A DNA stretch of 64,000 bases. It comes from Fen-1298 sp963833465. Its GTDB lineage: Bacteria > Bacteroidota > Ignavibacteria > UBA10030. Shown in pieces: positions 10,344 through 17,900 of this stretch (the first letter of the stretch is position 1; every line of letters starts with the position of its first letter). The notes beneath the pieces are model-generated. The model saw only the letters and a program-made list of their open reading frames with translations. It did not search any database and had not been told where the DNA came from. The translations under genes were made by a program, and so were the position numbers. The stretch is from positions 868,001 to 932,000 of the forward strand of contig CAWHXW010000004.1 in the NCBI GenBank assembly GCA_963833465.1, written 5' to 3'.

Positions 10344-11353
10344 CACCGCTTGTCTCCATGATTGATATCCTTTGAGATTGTCTGTATCAACACATTTTTA
10401 TCAATCGGCACAATACCGACTTCGCCGCAAACTATTCCACCTGCATAATTCGCCAGCGCAGCAGATTCCTTTACTGATGCGCCTGCTGCCATTGCCATTG
10501 TCAGTGTTGCAATCACAGTGTCGCCTGCACCCGATACATCTGCTACGTGTCTTGCTTTTGTTTCTACGTGGGATAACGAACCATTCCGCTCAAGAAGAAT
10601 CATTCCCATTTCGCCGAGCGTTAATAAAACGTTGTCTGGATCGAGTTTGACAAAAAGTTCGCGAGCGGCTGCTTCCACTTCATCAGAAGTATTAAGCCGA
10701 CGCCCTAGTGCTTCTTCAGTCTCTTTTCGGTTTGGTTTGAAAACTGATACACCTCGATAATCAAAAAAGTTGTTGAACTTCGGATCAACCGTAATTATTC
10801 TTTCGTGTTCCTTTGCAAGTCGAATGATTGAAGCAATCAATCCTTTAGTCAGTACTCCTTTATTGTAATCTTCTAAAATTATTCCATCTAATAGCTTAAT
10901 CTGTCTTTCAAAAATCGCAATGATTCGTGTTTGCACTTCATCATTAATATTACTTTTCTCCTCATGATCAATTCGTACTACATGCTGGTTATGCGCAATT
11001 ACTCGCGTTTTTATAGTTGTCGGACGGGATTCGTCAGTGATTATTCCGTCAGTTGGGAATCCTTTTTCAGCAACCAAACTTCGCAATGATTCTGCACCGG
11101 CGTCATTCCCGACAACACCAATCATAATTGGCACACCGCCAAGTGATGCAATGTTATTTGCAACATTTGCAGCACCGCCAAGCCGGGTGGATTCCTCCTC
11201 TACTTCTACAACAGGAACAGGTGCTTCAGGAGAAATACGGGACACCTTTCCCCAAAAATACCGATCCAGCATTAAATCGCCAACTACCGCAATGCGTTTG
11301 CCGGAAAAATTTTTTTGAATTTCTTCGAGCCGATTCAGAGTAAGGTTGATCAT
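10343..11353 (-). CDS. rfaE1: D-glycero-beta-D-manno-heptose-7-phosphate kinase (HldE N-domain homologue)
   Basis: A PfkB/ribokinase-fold kinase of 336 residues that phosphorylates D-glycero-D-manno-heptose 7-phosphate at C1, the step before adenylylation. Visible motifs are the N-terminal GDLMLDRYFWG with RISPEAPVPVVEV, the sugar-binding GGAANVANNIASLG, and the C-terminal PfkB signature DVSGAGDTVIATL with the catalytic Asp. The next gene starts in the stop codon, so the two are translationally coupled. Upstream lies a terminator for the preceding peptidase gene, so the promoter should lie between 11354 and about 11460. Confidence 0.93.
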   Translation of the reverse strand: MINLTLNRLEEIQKNFSGKRIAVVGDLMLDRYFWGKVSRISPEAPVPVVEVEEESTRLGGAANVANNIASLGGVPIMIGVVGNDAGAESLRSLVAEKGFPTDGIITDESRPTTIKTRVIAHNQHVVRIDHEEKSNINDEVQTRIIAIFERQIKLLDGIILEDYNKGVLTKGLIASIIRLAKEHERIITVDPKFNNFFDYRGVSVFKPNRKETEEALGRRLNTSDEVEAAARELFVKLDPDNVLLTLGEMGMILLERNGSLSHVETKARHVADVSGAGDTVIATLTMAMAAGASVKESAALANYAGGIVCGEVGIVPIDKNVLIQTISKDINHGDKR

Positions 11354-11463
11354 TTATTATTCCAGATTTATCATACACTTCTTGTAGAATATAGACAGAA
11401 AACGATGTACAATCAAGATAACCTATATTCAAGAAGGTTTATCTATCTGCAAATATTATTAGT

Positions 11464-11518
11464 AGAAAAACAAAACTCCCGAAATCTATTTGGTTTAACA
11501 ATGCGAGAGATTTCGGGA
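11464..11518 (-). terminator. Rho-independent terminator after the 11562-13882 peptidase locus
   Basis: A 10-bp perfect stem (TCCCGAAATC at 11477-11486 pairs with 11509-11518) encloses a 22-base loop. On the minus strand it is followed by a T-rich tail opposite 11464-11476. It lies 44 bases beyond the stop codon of the peptidase locus and ahead of rfaE1, so it should end the peptidase transcript. Confidence 0.7.
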
Positions 11519-11561
11519 ATCAATTGAATGCAAAAAAAATCTATTTGTAATTCCGTTGTTT

Positions 11562-12284
11562 TTACCTCAACAAAACAAGTTTCTTTGTTTCTGTAAATGT
11601 GCCTGCCTGCAAGCGATAGAAATAAACTCCACTCGGCGTAGAAGATCCATTCCATTTGACTGTATATGCTCCTGCAGGTCTTACTTCATTCACTAATGTT
11701 GCAACCTCCTGTCCAAGCACATCATAGATTTTCAATTTCACAAACCCTAAATCTCCAATCTCAAAACTTAAAACAGTTTCTGGATTAAAAGGATTGGGAT
11801 AATTCTGATTCAACGCAAATATCTTCGGCATGACAATAGCTACTTCCGCTTCACTAGAATATTTGTACGTTCCACTATTATCAATTTGTTTCAGACGATA
11901 AGCATAATTGCCTGTCGAGAGTTTTTGATCGGAAAATGTATATTCATGCGGAGCGCTGCTCGTACCATTGCCTTCTACAAAACCAATCCTCATCCATTGT
12001 TGATTATTAATTGCTGATTGCTGAATGCTTATCATTCTCCTCTCCACATCAAATCCATAATTGTTCGTTTCAGTTGCAGTTCCCCATTTTAAAATAGTAT
12101 TAGAATATTCCGCCGAAGCAGTGAACGATATTAGCTCTACAGGAAGAACTCCGGAAGTATAAGTGTTCAAAGCATCAGCGCGTCCCCAACCATAGATATT
12201 ATCAACTCCCGCCGTGCCCAAATCGACAGCAGATTGTTTGATAGCATCTCGAACTTGATTGCCGGTTTTATCCAGGAAATGCAC
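11562..12284 (-). CDS. T9SS-exported serine peptidase, C-terminal fragment with sorting domain
   Basis: The third piece of a peptidase broken by two frame changes. Its first residues (KTGNQVRDAIKQSAVDLG, then YGWGRADA) are the end of a subtilase-like catalytic domain, where the family normally has the last helices and the GxGxxDA motif. A linker domain and the T9SS sorting domain follow: NYPNPFNPETVLSFEI, KLKIYDVLGQEVATLV, WNGSSTPSGVYFYRLQAG, and the tail TKKLVLLR. The listed upstream limit is an in-frame GTG that is probably not a real start; the native reading enters from the overlapping fragment at about 12270. If the break is real, the peptidase is made without its secretion tag. Confidence 0.75.
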   Translation of the reverse strand: MHFLDKTGNQVRDAIKQSAVDLGTAGVDNIYGWGRADALNTYTSGVLPVELISFTASAEYSNTILKWGTATETNNYGFDVERRMISIQQSAINNQQWMRIGFVEGNGTSSAPHEYTFSDQKLSTGNYAYRLKQIDNSGTYKYSSEAEVAIVMPKIFALNQNYPNPFNPETVLSFEIGDLGFVKLKIYDVLGQEVATLVNEVRPAGAYTVKWNGSSTPSGVYFYRLQAGTFTETKKLVLLR

Positions 12285-13170
12285 CCCACATTTGTGCAGC
12301 TACTGCAGCGACATGAGGAGCTGCAGCAGAAGTGCCATAAAACGGATTTTCAAAGCCGCCGGCACCTGTAATAGACACACCATCTGTGCCAACTAAATCT
12401 GGTTTCTGTCTTACACTTGGTGTCGGATAAGTAATTGTACGAGGTCCTTGAGAAGAAAAACCCTCGATTGTAGTCGGCGTCGAAGCCGACACAGCGCCTA
12501 CACCGATTGCTCCTACAACAGCGGGATGACCAAATGTTGATTGAACAGGCGTTATATTGTTTGAGTATACACCAGTTCCATTACCTGGATATATATAGAC
12601 CTCTAATGTTTTAGTAACTCCAGAAGCTTTGTCAACAATAATAGCAAAATCTCCGGAACTACTTGAATTTGCAGTATAACTCAGCACTTCTAAAGGATTC
12701 TGCGTACCGTTTTGCGTATTCAGACTATTAGCTACGACCCCTTTTAATTTGTAACTATACAAATAGAGATTATAATTATTTGCTGAAGAACCAAATTTGT
12801 CGTTCCACTCGAGGACAATCGTCACAGTGCCACTGACAGGCATATTAATATAAAGATAATAATCCGATCCTGATCCACCTCGACTAAAATCGTGCTGTGT
12901 TTTTGATGGAATAGGATAATAATCACCTTGGTAATGGCTTTGTCCGGCATTTCCTGCTGATGATACATATATCATATTATTATGTTTCAATAGTGTATCT
13001 ACATGTGAAGCGACCGTTCCTTCTTCAAAAAAAGGTTCCGTTATCCAACTGATATCATCACAAACTATTTTGCAGCCTGCGGTCATCAGAGCATCAATAG
13101 CATTATTGAATGCTATGGTATTCGTTCCGTGATCATGAAAATAGAGTCCGGAACTTGGCACCAGTATCAT
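12268..13170 (-). CDS. Serine peptidase, middle fragment with catalytic Ser
   Basis: The middle piece of the same peptidase. It carries the oxyanion-side Asp region (CDDISWITEPFFEEG) typical of the S53-like branch of subtilases, an inserted beta-sandwich region, and the catalytic Ser motif GTSAAAPHVAAVAA. It stops at TAA (12268-12270) right after MWGAFPG; the +1 frame goes on with KTGNQVRDAI, the normal continuation. The upstream end overlaps the N-terminal fragment by 38 bases in a different frame. No ribosome-binding site is evident for an independent start. Confidence 0.75.
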   Translation of the reverse strand: MILVPSSGLYFHDHGTNTIAFNNAIDALMTAGCKIVCDDISWITEPFFEEGTVASHVDTLLKHNNMIYVSSAGNAGQSHYQGDYYPIPSKTQHDFSRGGSGSDYYLYINMPVSGTVTIVLEWNDKFGSSANNYNLYLYSYKLKGVVANSLNTQNGTQNPLEVLSYTANSSSSGDFAIIVDKASGVTKTLEVYIYPGNGTGVYSNNITPVQSTFGHPAVVGAIGVGAVSASTPTTIEGFSSQGPRTITYPTPSVRQKPDLVGTDGVSITGAGGFENPFYGTSAAAPHVAAVAAQMWGAFPG

Positions 13171-13882
13171 GTACTATTTCGAGCATAGCAGTTCCCTCGT
13201 CACCTCCGACCGTATTACTTAATATCGTAAGTCCAGCATTATCTGCAGGCAAATCACCTGTTGCTTGCGAACTCGAACGATGATCCACTCCATCGGAAAT
13301 AATGCCTACATTGACACCTGCTCCTGACTGGGAATAAGCGCTTCTCACATTTGCGGTTCTCATAATAGCATCACCTTCTGTCGTGACAGAACCCGTATTT
13401 TTTATCGGAGGCAAAACTGATTGAACTTGTTTGACACCAGTTAAGGAAGTTATATTTTGAAGGTTTTTCACTTTTATCCATGCAACTGCAATATGGTTGC
13501 TTTCATCTCTATCTGTAATCTTTGTAACCAATGAATCAAGAACTTGGGTCAAAACATCTGAATTAAGGTATATATATACATAAACCTCTGCATCACCAAT
13601 CGTCAGTGCATTCGAAGAATCCGTTCCCAGGGATTTAAACTGATTTAAAATTTTCATCGATCCAGTAAGAGATTGAAGAGTGGAACCTGCAGGCAAATAC
13701 TTTGAGTCGGTTAATTGAAGAAGATCTGTTCCAAGTTTTTTTTGACTGTCTGTCAAGGTTTGTTTTGACGTCTGGAGTAATGAATCTGGAATAATTGTAC
13801 TACTGCCTTGAAATTTTCCCTGCGCAAATAAACATCCGAATAAGAAAAGATTTAAAGCAATAAGAATTACAAAATTTTTCAT
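13133..13882 (-). CDS. Serine peptidase, N-terminal fragment with signal peptide
   Basis: The first piece, starting at ATG 13882 (an in-frame ATG at 13918 would add 12 residues without improving the signal peptide). It has a signal peptide (NFVILIALNLFLFGCLFAQG), a pro-region, then the start of the catalytic domain: GVNVGIISDGVDHR holds the first catalytic-type Asp region and GGDEGTAMLEIVHD holds a Glu where classical subtilisins have the catalytic His. This Glu-Asp-Ser arrangement is that of the S53-like members of the subtilase superfamily. The frame stops at TGA 13133-13135 after FRTLFS, and the other frame gives LYFHDHGTNTIAF. About a third of the protein lies in this piece. Confidence 0.75.
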   Translation of the reverse strand: MKNFVILIALNLFLFGCLFAQGKFQGSSTIIPDSLLQTSKQTLTDSQKKLGTDLLQLTDSKYLPAGSTLQSLTGSMKILNQFKSLGTDSSNALTIGDAEVYVYIYLNSDVLTQVLDSLVTKITDRDESNHIAVAWIKVKNLQNITSLTGVKQVQSVLPPIKNTGSVTTEGDAIMRTANVRSAYSQSGAGVNVGIISDGVDHRSSSQATGDLPADNAGLTILSNTVGGDEGTAMLEIVHDTGAKFRTLFS

Positions 13883-13918
13883 CACTGTATAGTGTGCATA
13901 CATTTTGAAATTCTCCAT

Positions 13919-14405
13919 AATTTTAGAAGTTTTAAATACTTATTTGCCATAATCGTATTTAATAAATGATTTCTAAATAATGTATAGTGAAATATTAAAT
14001 AAACTATAAATACAGAGTAATTCCAATTAAATTTACCAAAGCAAAGATTAAATATATTTCAATATTTAATAGAAAATTCCTAAATATCTCTGCTGAGATT
14101 AAATTGAATTATAATTCAACCAAAACTTGGTACATTAATTCAGGGGAAAGTATGAAGGATTATATAAATAATTTTACTATGATGCAAGAACAGGAACAAA
14201 TTTCAATCCTGTTAAAGTGTTTAAGAAAGGTTATTGCTTTAAATTATATTTGGCAAGAGGAATTTTTTATGGAATCAAGCGATCTTCCAAACTTCTCTAT
14301 TATCGCTTGGGTACGGCAATAAATAAATTTCTAATTGCCGATTTTCAAAGTTTAATTTACCAATTTATGATTTTATGAAATCCAGACTCCCAAATCATCT
14401 CTAAT
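13919..14405. other. AT-rich intergenic region between peptidase locus and tRNA-Gly terminator
   Basis: This stretch is very AT-rich and should hold the promoter of the minus-strand peptidase gene (close to 13919). Apart from one small plus-strand ORF at 14152-14322, listed separately with low confidence, I see no RNA gene or repeat in it. Confidence 0.5.
14152..14322 (+). CDS. Possible small protein of unknown function
   Basis: A 56-codon ORF starting MKDYINNFTMMQEQEQ, with a purine-rich GGGGAAAG just before the ATG. It is the only plus-strand ORF of any length in this part of an otherwise minus-strand region. There is no recognisable domain, signal peptide or membrane segment; the sequence could be chance in AT-rich DNA. 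A weaker in-frame start lies at 14104. Conservation would decide. Confidence 0.2.
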   Translation: MKDYINNFTMMQEQEQISILLKCLRKVIALNYIWQEEFFMESSDLPNFSIIAWVRQ

Positions 14406-14550
14406 AAAAACCCCGCTGTCCGGTGGGATAATTGGCAGCGGGGCAAACTTATTGATAAGATTTCTCCGGACGTCTCTTTAAAGTCCTAAGGAAACGGACC
14501 CTTTTGGTTTCGTCAAGAGTGTCTCTGACTGCTGTGCGTTCTAGAGACAG
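14404..14550 (-). ncRNA. Structured 3' tail RNA downstream of tRNA-Gly, ending in a terminator
   Basis: From the tRNA 3' end to the terminator the minus strand can fold into several hairpins: GTCTCT/AGAGAC close to the tRNA (14521-14526 with 14543-14548), GTCC/GGAC in the middle, and the terminator stem. The sequence CCGGAC inside the terminator loop and start of its 3' arm (minus strand opposite 14418-14423) is complementary to GTCCGG opposite 14466-14471, which allows a pseudoknot or an alternative fold. I do not recognise an RNA family. It may be a mere trailer of the tRNA transcript or a processed small RNA. Confidence 0.35.
14406..14443 (-). terminator. Rho-independent terminator of the tRNA-Gly transcript
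   Basis: A perfect 8-bp GC-rich stem (CCCCGCTG at 14411-14418 with CAGCGGGG at 14436-14443) with a 17-base loop is followed on the minus strand by five T residues (opposite 14406-14410). It lies about 110 bases downstream of the tRNA and faces the same way. Confidence 0.75.
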
Positions 14551-14623
14551 AGCGGGAAACGGGGCTCGGACCCGCGACCTCAACCTTGGCAAGGTTGCGC
14601 TCTACCAACTGAGCTATTCCCGC
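14551..14623 (-). tRNA. tRNA-Gly (anticodon GCC)
   Basis: A complete 73-base cloverleaf on the minus strand: acceptor stem GCGGGAA with TTCCCGC and discriminator U, D-arm with the AGCTCAGTTGGTAGAGC block, anticodon arm CCTTGCCAAGG with GCC opposite 14588-14590, and T-arm with GGTCCGAGCCC, a slight variant of the usual GGTTCGA. The 3' CCA is not encoded and must be added after transcription. The gene stands alone between protein genes. Confidence 0.97.
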
Positions 14624-14742
14624 ATTACATAATTAATATACCAAAAACGTCTGCTCTCTGCAAGGGTTTTTTCAAAACGATTTTTCTTGTGATGTAATTA
14701 GAAAATATATTTGAAAGTAACAATCGGCTATGTATTATTGGT

Positions 14743-15252
14743 TTACTTGCTGCTAAGGACTAAATCCGAATACGAAGCTGAAATTACTTCAGCATGTTTA
14801 ATATGAAACTCTTTGGAAAGAAGTCTTAAAAGCTTTTGTGCTTGTTGTTTTCCATTCTTTACCAGTACTTCGAATTCTATAAAGTTTCCGAGTCTGTATA
14901 CATCATCAAGATGAATGCGCGAATTTTTATATAGAAAGAGCAGGCGCTTTTTTTTCACTATCACTTTCCGCCCGAACGCTGCTGTGCACATTGCGTTTAT
15001 GAGTTTTGCATTATTTACCGGAAGCACGAAGTAATGAGAATAACGGCTTCCTTTTTTATTTGGACGATCGTAGAAAATCAGCTCTGCAGAACGATTTTTA
15101 ATAATTCTAAGCTTAAGCCTGCCGCGAGAAACATTATAATAAATATCATGCTGCAGCAATATACCGCTTCGTTTTGCGTTAAGACGCTTTGCAGCACGAA
15201 CTGCCTCAGAAATTGACGAAATTCGAGCCTTCAATTCTAAATTCTGCGGCAT
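14743..15252 (-). CDS. CYTH-domain protein (class IV adenylate cyclase / triphosphatase-like)
   Basis: The 169-residue protein has the CYTH tunnel-fold layout: the N-terminal NLELKARI (a form of the ExExK motif with Asn in the first acidic position), basic strand RGRLKLRII, GSRYSHY, KKRLLFLYKNSRIHLDDVYRLGNFIEFEV, and the late helix. Such proteins bind triphosphate-containing substrates with metal ions and include class IV adenylate cyclases and inorganic or thiamine triphosphatases. The exact activity cannot be told from this sequence. It lies alone between tRNA-Gly and an AT-rich spacer. Confidence 0.8.
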   Translation of the reverse strand: MPQNLELKARISSISEAVRAAKRLNAKRSGILLQHDIYYNVSRGRLKLRIIKNRSAELIFYDRPNKKGSRYSHYFVLPVNNAKLINAMCTAAFGRKVIVKKKRLLFLYKNSRIHLDDVYRLGNFIEFEVLVKNGKQQAQKLLRLLSKEFHIKHAEVISASYSDLVLSSK

Positions 15253-15655
15253 TATCCATTTTACTAAAATATTAATGTGTAAAAAGAAGAGTATTTAAAT
15301 ATGCCAATCTTTATAAATCAAATATCAAATAAACATTGAATTCTATTTTATCATTTTGTGTTCAACTCTTATGAAACTGTATTTTTTCTAAATCTAATAT
15401 TACACACGTTTGACGCCTACGGCTTCAAAAAGATCAGTGCATGAAGAATTTTAGAAATCTTTCTCATTCAAACATTATGATTTTGTAAAATTGACTTCCA
15501 AAAAAAATAACACTGAGTAGTTATCATCTACAAAAATAAAATTGATTTCGGAATTATGTATTGTAACAATTTTGCTTTTTGAAATTTGTGATTTTATCAA
15601 TTCCTAATTCTATTTGGGAATTAAAGATAAGATGTACTTTTCCATTACAAATATT
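15253..15655. other. AT-rich spacer between CYTH gene and greA
   Basis: About 400 bases without a credible ORF. It should contain the greA transcript end and the promoter of the CYTH gene on the minus strand. A short imperfect hairpin (AATTCC at 15599-15604 and GGAATT at 15617-15622) close to the greA stop may act as a weak terminator. Nothing else stands out. Confidence 0.45.
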
Positions 15656-16141
15656 TTATCTGCCTATTTCAATAATCTTATATTCCAGCATTCCAGCAGG
15701 TACTTTGATTTTGATAACCTCGCCGGGTTTCTTTCCAAGCAATCCGCTCCCAATCGGTGAAGTAACAGAAATCTTATTTTTTTCAAAGTCGGCTTCTTCG
15801 GGCGCAACAAGGCGATATTCGATGATTTGTTTGGTTCGTTGATCTTGGATTTTAACTAGCGAGAGTATATAGACTTTATCAGTTTGCAAATTTTTAGTGT
15901 CGATGATTTGGGCACGTGATAATGTTTCCTCTATTTTGGCAATTCGGAGTTCGAAGTGCTGCTGTGCTTCTTTTGCAGCATCATACTCTGCATTTTCACT
16001 TAAGTCACCGTATCCGCGCGCCTCGGCTATCTTTGCCGCCATATCGGCACGTCCGATCGTTTTCATCTCGTGCAGTTCATGTTCAAGCTCCGAAAGCTTC
16101 TCGCGAGTTAAGTAAACTTTGCCGTTATTATTTTCTCCCAT
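15656..16141 (-). CDS. greA: Transcription elongation factor GreA
   Basis: GreA rescues backtracked RNA polymerase by stimulating cleavage of the nascent RNA. The 161-residue protein shows the N-terminal coiled coil with its acidic tip (ARGYGDLSENAEYDAAKE) and the C-terminal FKBP-like domain with SPIGSGLLGKKPGE. Length matches the family. A good ribosome-binding site (AAAGGAAG) lies 6-7 bases before the ATG. Two terminators directly upstream separate it from the ribBA transcript, so it should have its own promoter in the short stretch 16142-16160 or be fed by readthrough. Confidence 0.97.
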   Translation of the reverse strand: MGENNNGKVYLTREKLSELEHELHEMKTIGRADMAAKIAEARGYGDLSENAEYDAAKEAQQHFELRIAKIEETLSRAQIIDTKNLQTDKVYILSLVKIQDQRTKQIIEYRLVAPEEADFEKNKISVTSPIGSGLLGKKPGEVIKIKVPAGMLEYKIIEIGR

Positions 16142-16159
16142 ATCAACTTCCTTTAACCG

Positions 16160-16193
16160 AAAAAAATCCCTTCAGTTGAAATTTTCTGAAGGG
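16160..16193 (-). terminator. Rho-independent terminator between ribBA and greA (distal)
   Basis: Perfect 8-bp stem CCCTTCAG (16168-16175) with CTGAAGGG (16186-16193), 10-base loop, and on the minus strand a run of T opposite 16160-16166. It is the second of two tandem hairpins downstream of ribBA and ends 19 bases before the greA start codon. Confidence 0.75.
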
Positions 16194-16200
16194 CAAGTGT

Positions 16201-16235
16201 AAAAATAAAAGCCATCATCTTCTAGGATGGTGGCT
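16201..16235 (-). terminator. Rho-independent terminator downstream of ribBA (proximal)
   Basis: A 10-bp stem with one G-T pair (AGCCATCATC at 16210-16219 with GATGGTGGCT at 16226-16235) and a 6-base loop; on the minus strand the tail opposite 16201-16209 is TTTATTTTT. It lies 61 bases after the ribBA stop codon and directly ahead of another terminator. Confidence 0.8.
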
Positions 16236-16295
16236 ATGCTTTTCTGAAACTAAAGTAGGGGATTAATTAGTTAGACGCAAGAATAATTTTTCTCT

Positions 16296-17537
16296 CTAAC
16301 TATTTTCCCTTTTAGCCGCATTTTTAGGTTCTATCAATATCAAATGACCAAGTTTGTCGCGTTTAGTTGCCAGGTAACGTTCATTGTGCCGGTTAGGATT
16401 AATTTCCAGAGGCACACGTTCTACAACTTCCAATCCATATCCGATTAGTCCAATAATCTTTTTTGGATTATTTGTTAGCAATCGCATTTTTCCAATGCCA
16501 AGATCACGAAGTATTTGCGCGCCAATTCCATAATCACGCAGGTCTGCGCGGAAACCAAGTTTCTCATTCGCTTCAACTGTGTCGAGCCCTTCATCCTGCA
16601 GACTATATGCTTTGAGTTTATTTAACAATCCGATACCGCGCCCTTCCTGCCGCATGTAAAGAATAATTCCGCATCCTTCTTTTTCTATCTGCTCCATTGA
16701 AGCAACTAATTGGGCGTTGCAGTCACACCTGAGCGAACCGAAAACATCACCGGTTAAACATTCCGAATGAACGCGAACAAGTGTCGGAATTTCAGGAGAA
16801 ATTTCTCCTTTCACTAATGCAATATGTTCTTTGTTGTCCGTATGGCTTTTATAAAGGTGAATACGAAAATTACCGTACGTAGATGGCAGATTTGTCGAAA
16901 CCAAGCGCTGAACAAGTCTGTCGCGCCGGATCCTATATTCGATCAGCGCACGCACAGTGATAATTTTTAAATTAAATTTTTCAGCAATCTTTAATAATTG
17001 CGGAACACGCGCCATCGTACCATCTTCGTCTAGAATCTCGCACAAAACACCGACGGGAATAAGACCAGAAAGCCTGCAGAGATCGACAACCGCTTCAGTA
17101 TGCCCGGCACGGCGCAATACACCGCCTTCTATTGCACGTAATGGGAAAATATGCCCGGGCCGAGCAAAATCCTGTGCTTGAGCTTTCGAATCTGTGAGCG
17201 CACGCACGGTAGCAGATCGATCCGATGCCGACACACCCGTGCTTGTTCCATGAAGATAATCAATCGAAACAGTGAATGATGTTTCATGAAGCGAAGTATT
17301 CGCCTCCACCATTAGCTCAAGATTTAATTCCTTTGCACGTTCTGAAGTAAGCGGCGTGCAAACGACTCCACGACCCTCCTTCACCAAGAAATTGATCGCT
17401 TCTGGCGTAACTTTCTCCGCCGCAAAGACAAAATCGCCTTCATTTTCACGGTCTTCGTCATCTACGACAATTAAAATTTTCCCATTCCGAAAATCTTCAA
17501 TCGCTTCTTCAATTGTATGAAAATGATTTTCTGACAT
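16296..17537 (-). CDS. ribBA: Bifunctional 3,4-dihydroxy-2-butanone-4-phosphate synthase / GTP cyclohydrolase II
   Basis: The fusion enzyme makes the two committed precursors of riboflavin, from ribulose 5-phosphate and from GTP. In 413 residues the RibB domain comes first (VVDDEDRENEGDF with the acidic metal site, then RAGHTEAVVDL) and the RibA domain second, from about residue 207: ECLTGDVFGSLRCDC carries the three zinc cysteines, YMRQEGRGIGLLNKL the catalytic block. The gene lies 15 bases after yajC on the same strand. No FMN riboswitch is visible upstream, and no other riboflavin gene is in the window. Confidence 0.96.
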   Translation of the reverse strand: MSENHFHTIEEAIEDFRNGKILIVVDDEDRENEGDFVFAAEKVTPEAINFLVKEGRGVVCTPLTSERAKELNLELMVEANTSLHETSFTVSIDYLHGTSTGVSASDRSATVRALTDSKAQAQDFARPGHIFPLRAIEGGVLRRAGHTEAVVDLCRLSGLIPVGVLCEILDEDGTMARVPQLLKIAEKFNLKIITVRALIEYRIRRDRLVQRLVSTNLPSTYGNFRIHLYKSHTDNKEHIALVKGEISPEIPTLVRVHSECLTGDVFGSLRCDCNAQLVASMEQIEKEGCGIILYMRQEGRGIGLLNKLKAYSLQDEGLDTVEANEKLGFRADLRDYGIGAQILRDLGIGKMRLLTNNPKKIIGLIGYGLEVVERVPLEINPNRHNERYLATKRDKLGHLILIEPKNAAKRENS

Positions 17538-17552
17538 TTGACATTCTTTTGT

Positions 17553-17882
17553 TTATTTTATTTCTGGTACTGTATCCGAGATAATTGTCGCAATTGCACT
17601 CCGGTCTAATTTCACTTTTACATTATCTGCAATTTGAACGAGCACAGTTTTCTCATCTAATCCGGAAATTGTACCGTACATACCGCCTGAAGTAATTACT
17701 TTATCGCCCTTCTTCATGCTGTCAATAAGTTTCTGCCGTTCCTTTGTACGTTTCTGCTGCGGACGGATAATCATAAAATAAAAAATAAGAATGATAGAGC
17801 CGAAAAGGATGATATTTGACGTTAAGCCGGGACCTTCCCCTTGATTCGGTTGACCCATCAGAAGTGTAAAATAATGTAGCAC
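17553..17882 (-). CDS. yajC: Preprotein translocase accessory subunit YajC
   Basis: YajC associates with SecDF and the SecYEG channel in the inner membrane. The 109-residue protein has a single membrane helix (about residues 22-42, NIILFGSIILIFYFMII) followed by RPQQKRTKERQKLIDSMKKGD and the small beta domain ITSGGMYGTI. The start is GTG at 17882, fixed by AGGAGG six bases upstream. It lies between tgt and ribBA on one strand; the tgt-yajC pairing is widespread in bacteria, although no secDF follows here. Confidence 0.95.
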   Translation of the reverse strand: MLHYFTLLMGQPNQGEGPGLTSNIILFGSIILIFYFMIIRPQQKRTKERQKLIDSMKKGDKVITSGGMYGTISGLDEKTVLVQIADNVKVKLDRSAIATIISDTVPEIK

Positions 17883-17900
17883 TGTTTCCTCCTGTTATGT

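Noticed and set aside
14444..14550. SRP RNA, tmRNA or 6S RNA in the tRNA-Gly tail
   Set aside because: The conserved sequence blocks of these RNAs (for example the SRP domain IV loops or the tmRNA tRNA-like ends) are not present.
16142..17900. FMN riboswitch upstream of ribBA
   Set aside because: ribBA follows yajC after 15 bases and no RFN-element-like conserved boxes are visible in the leader or upstream of tgt.
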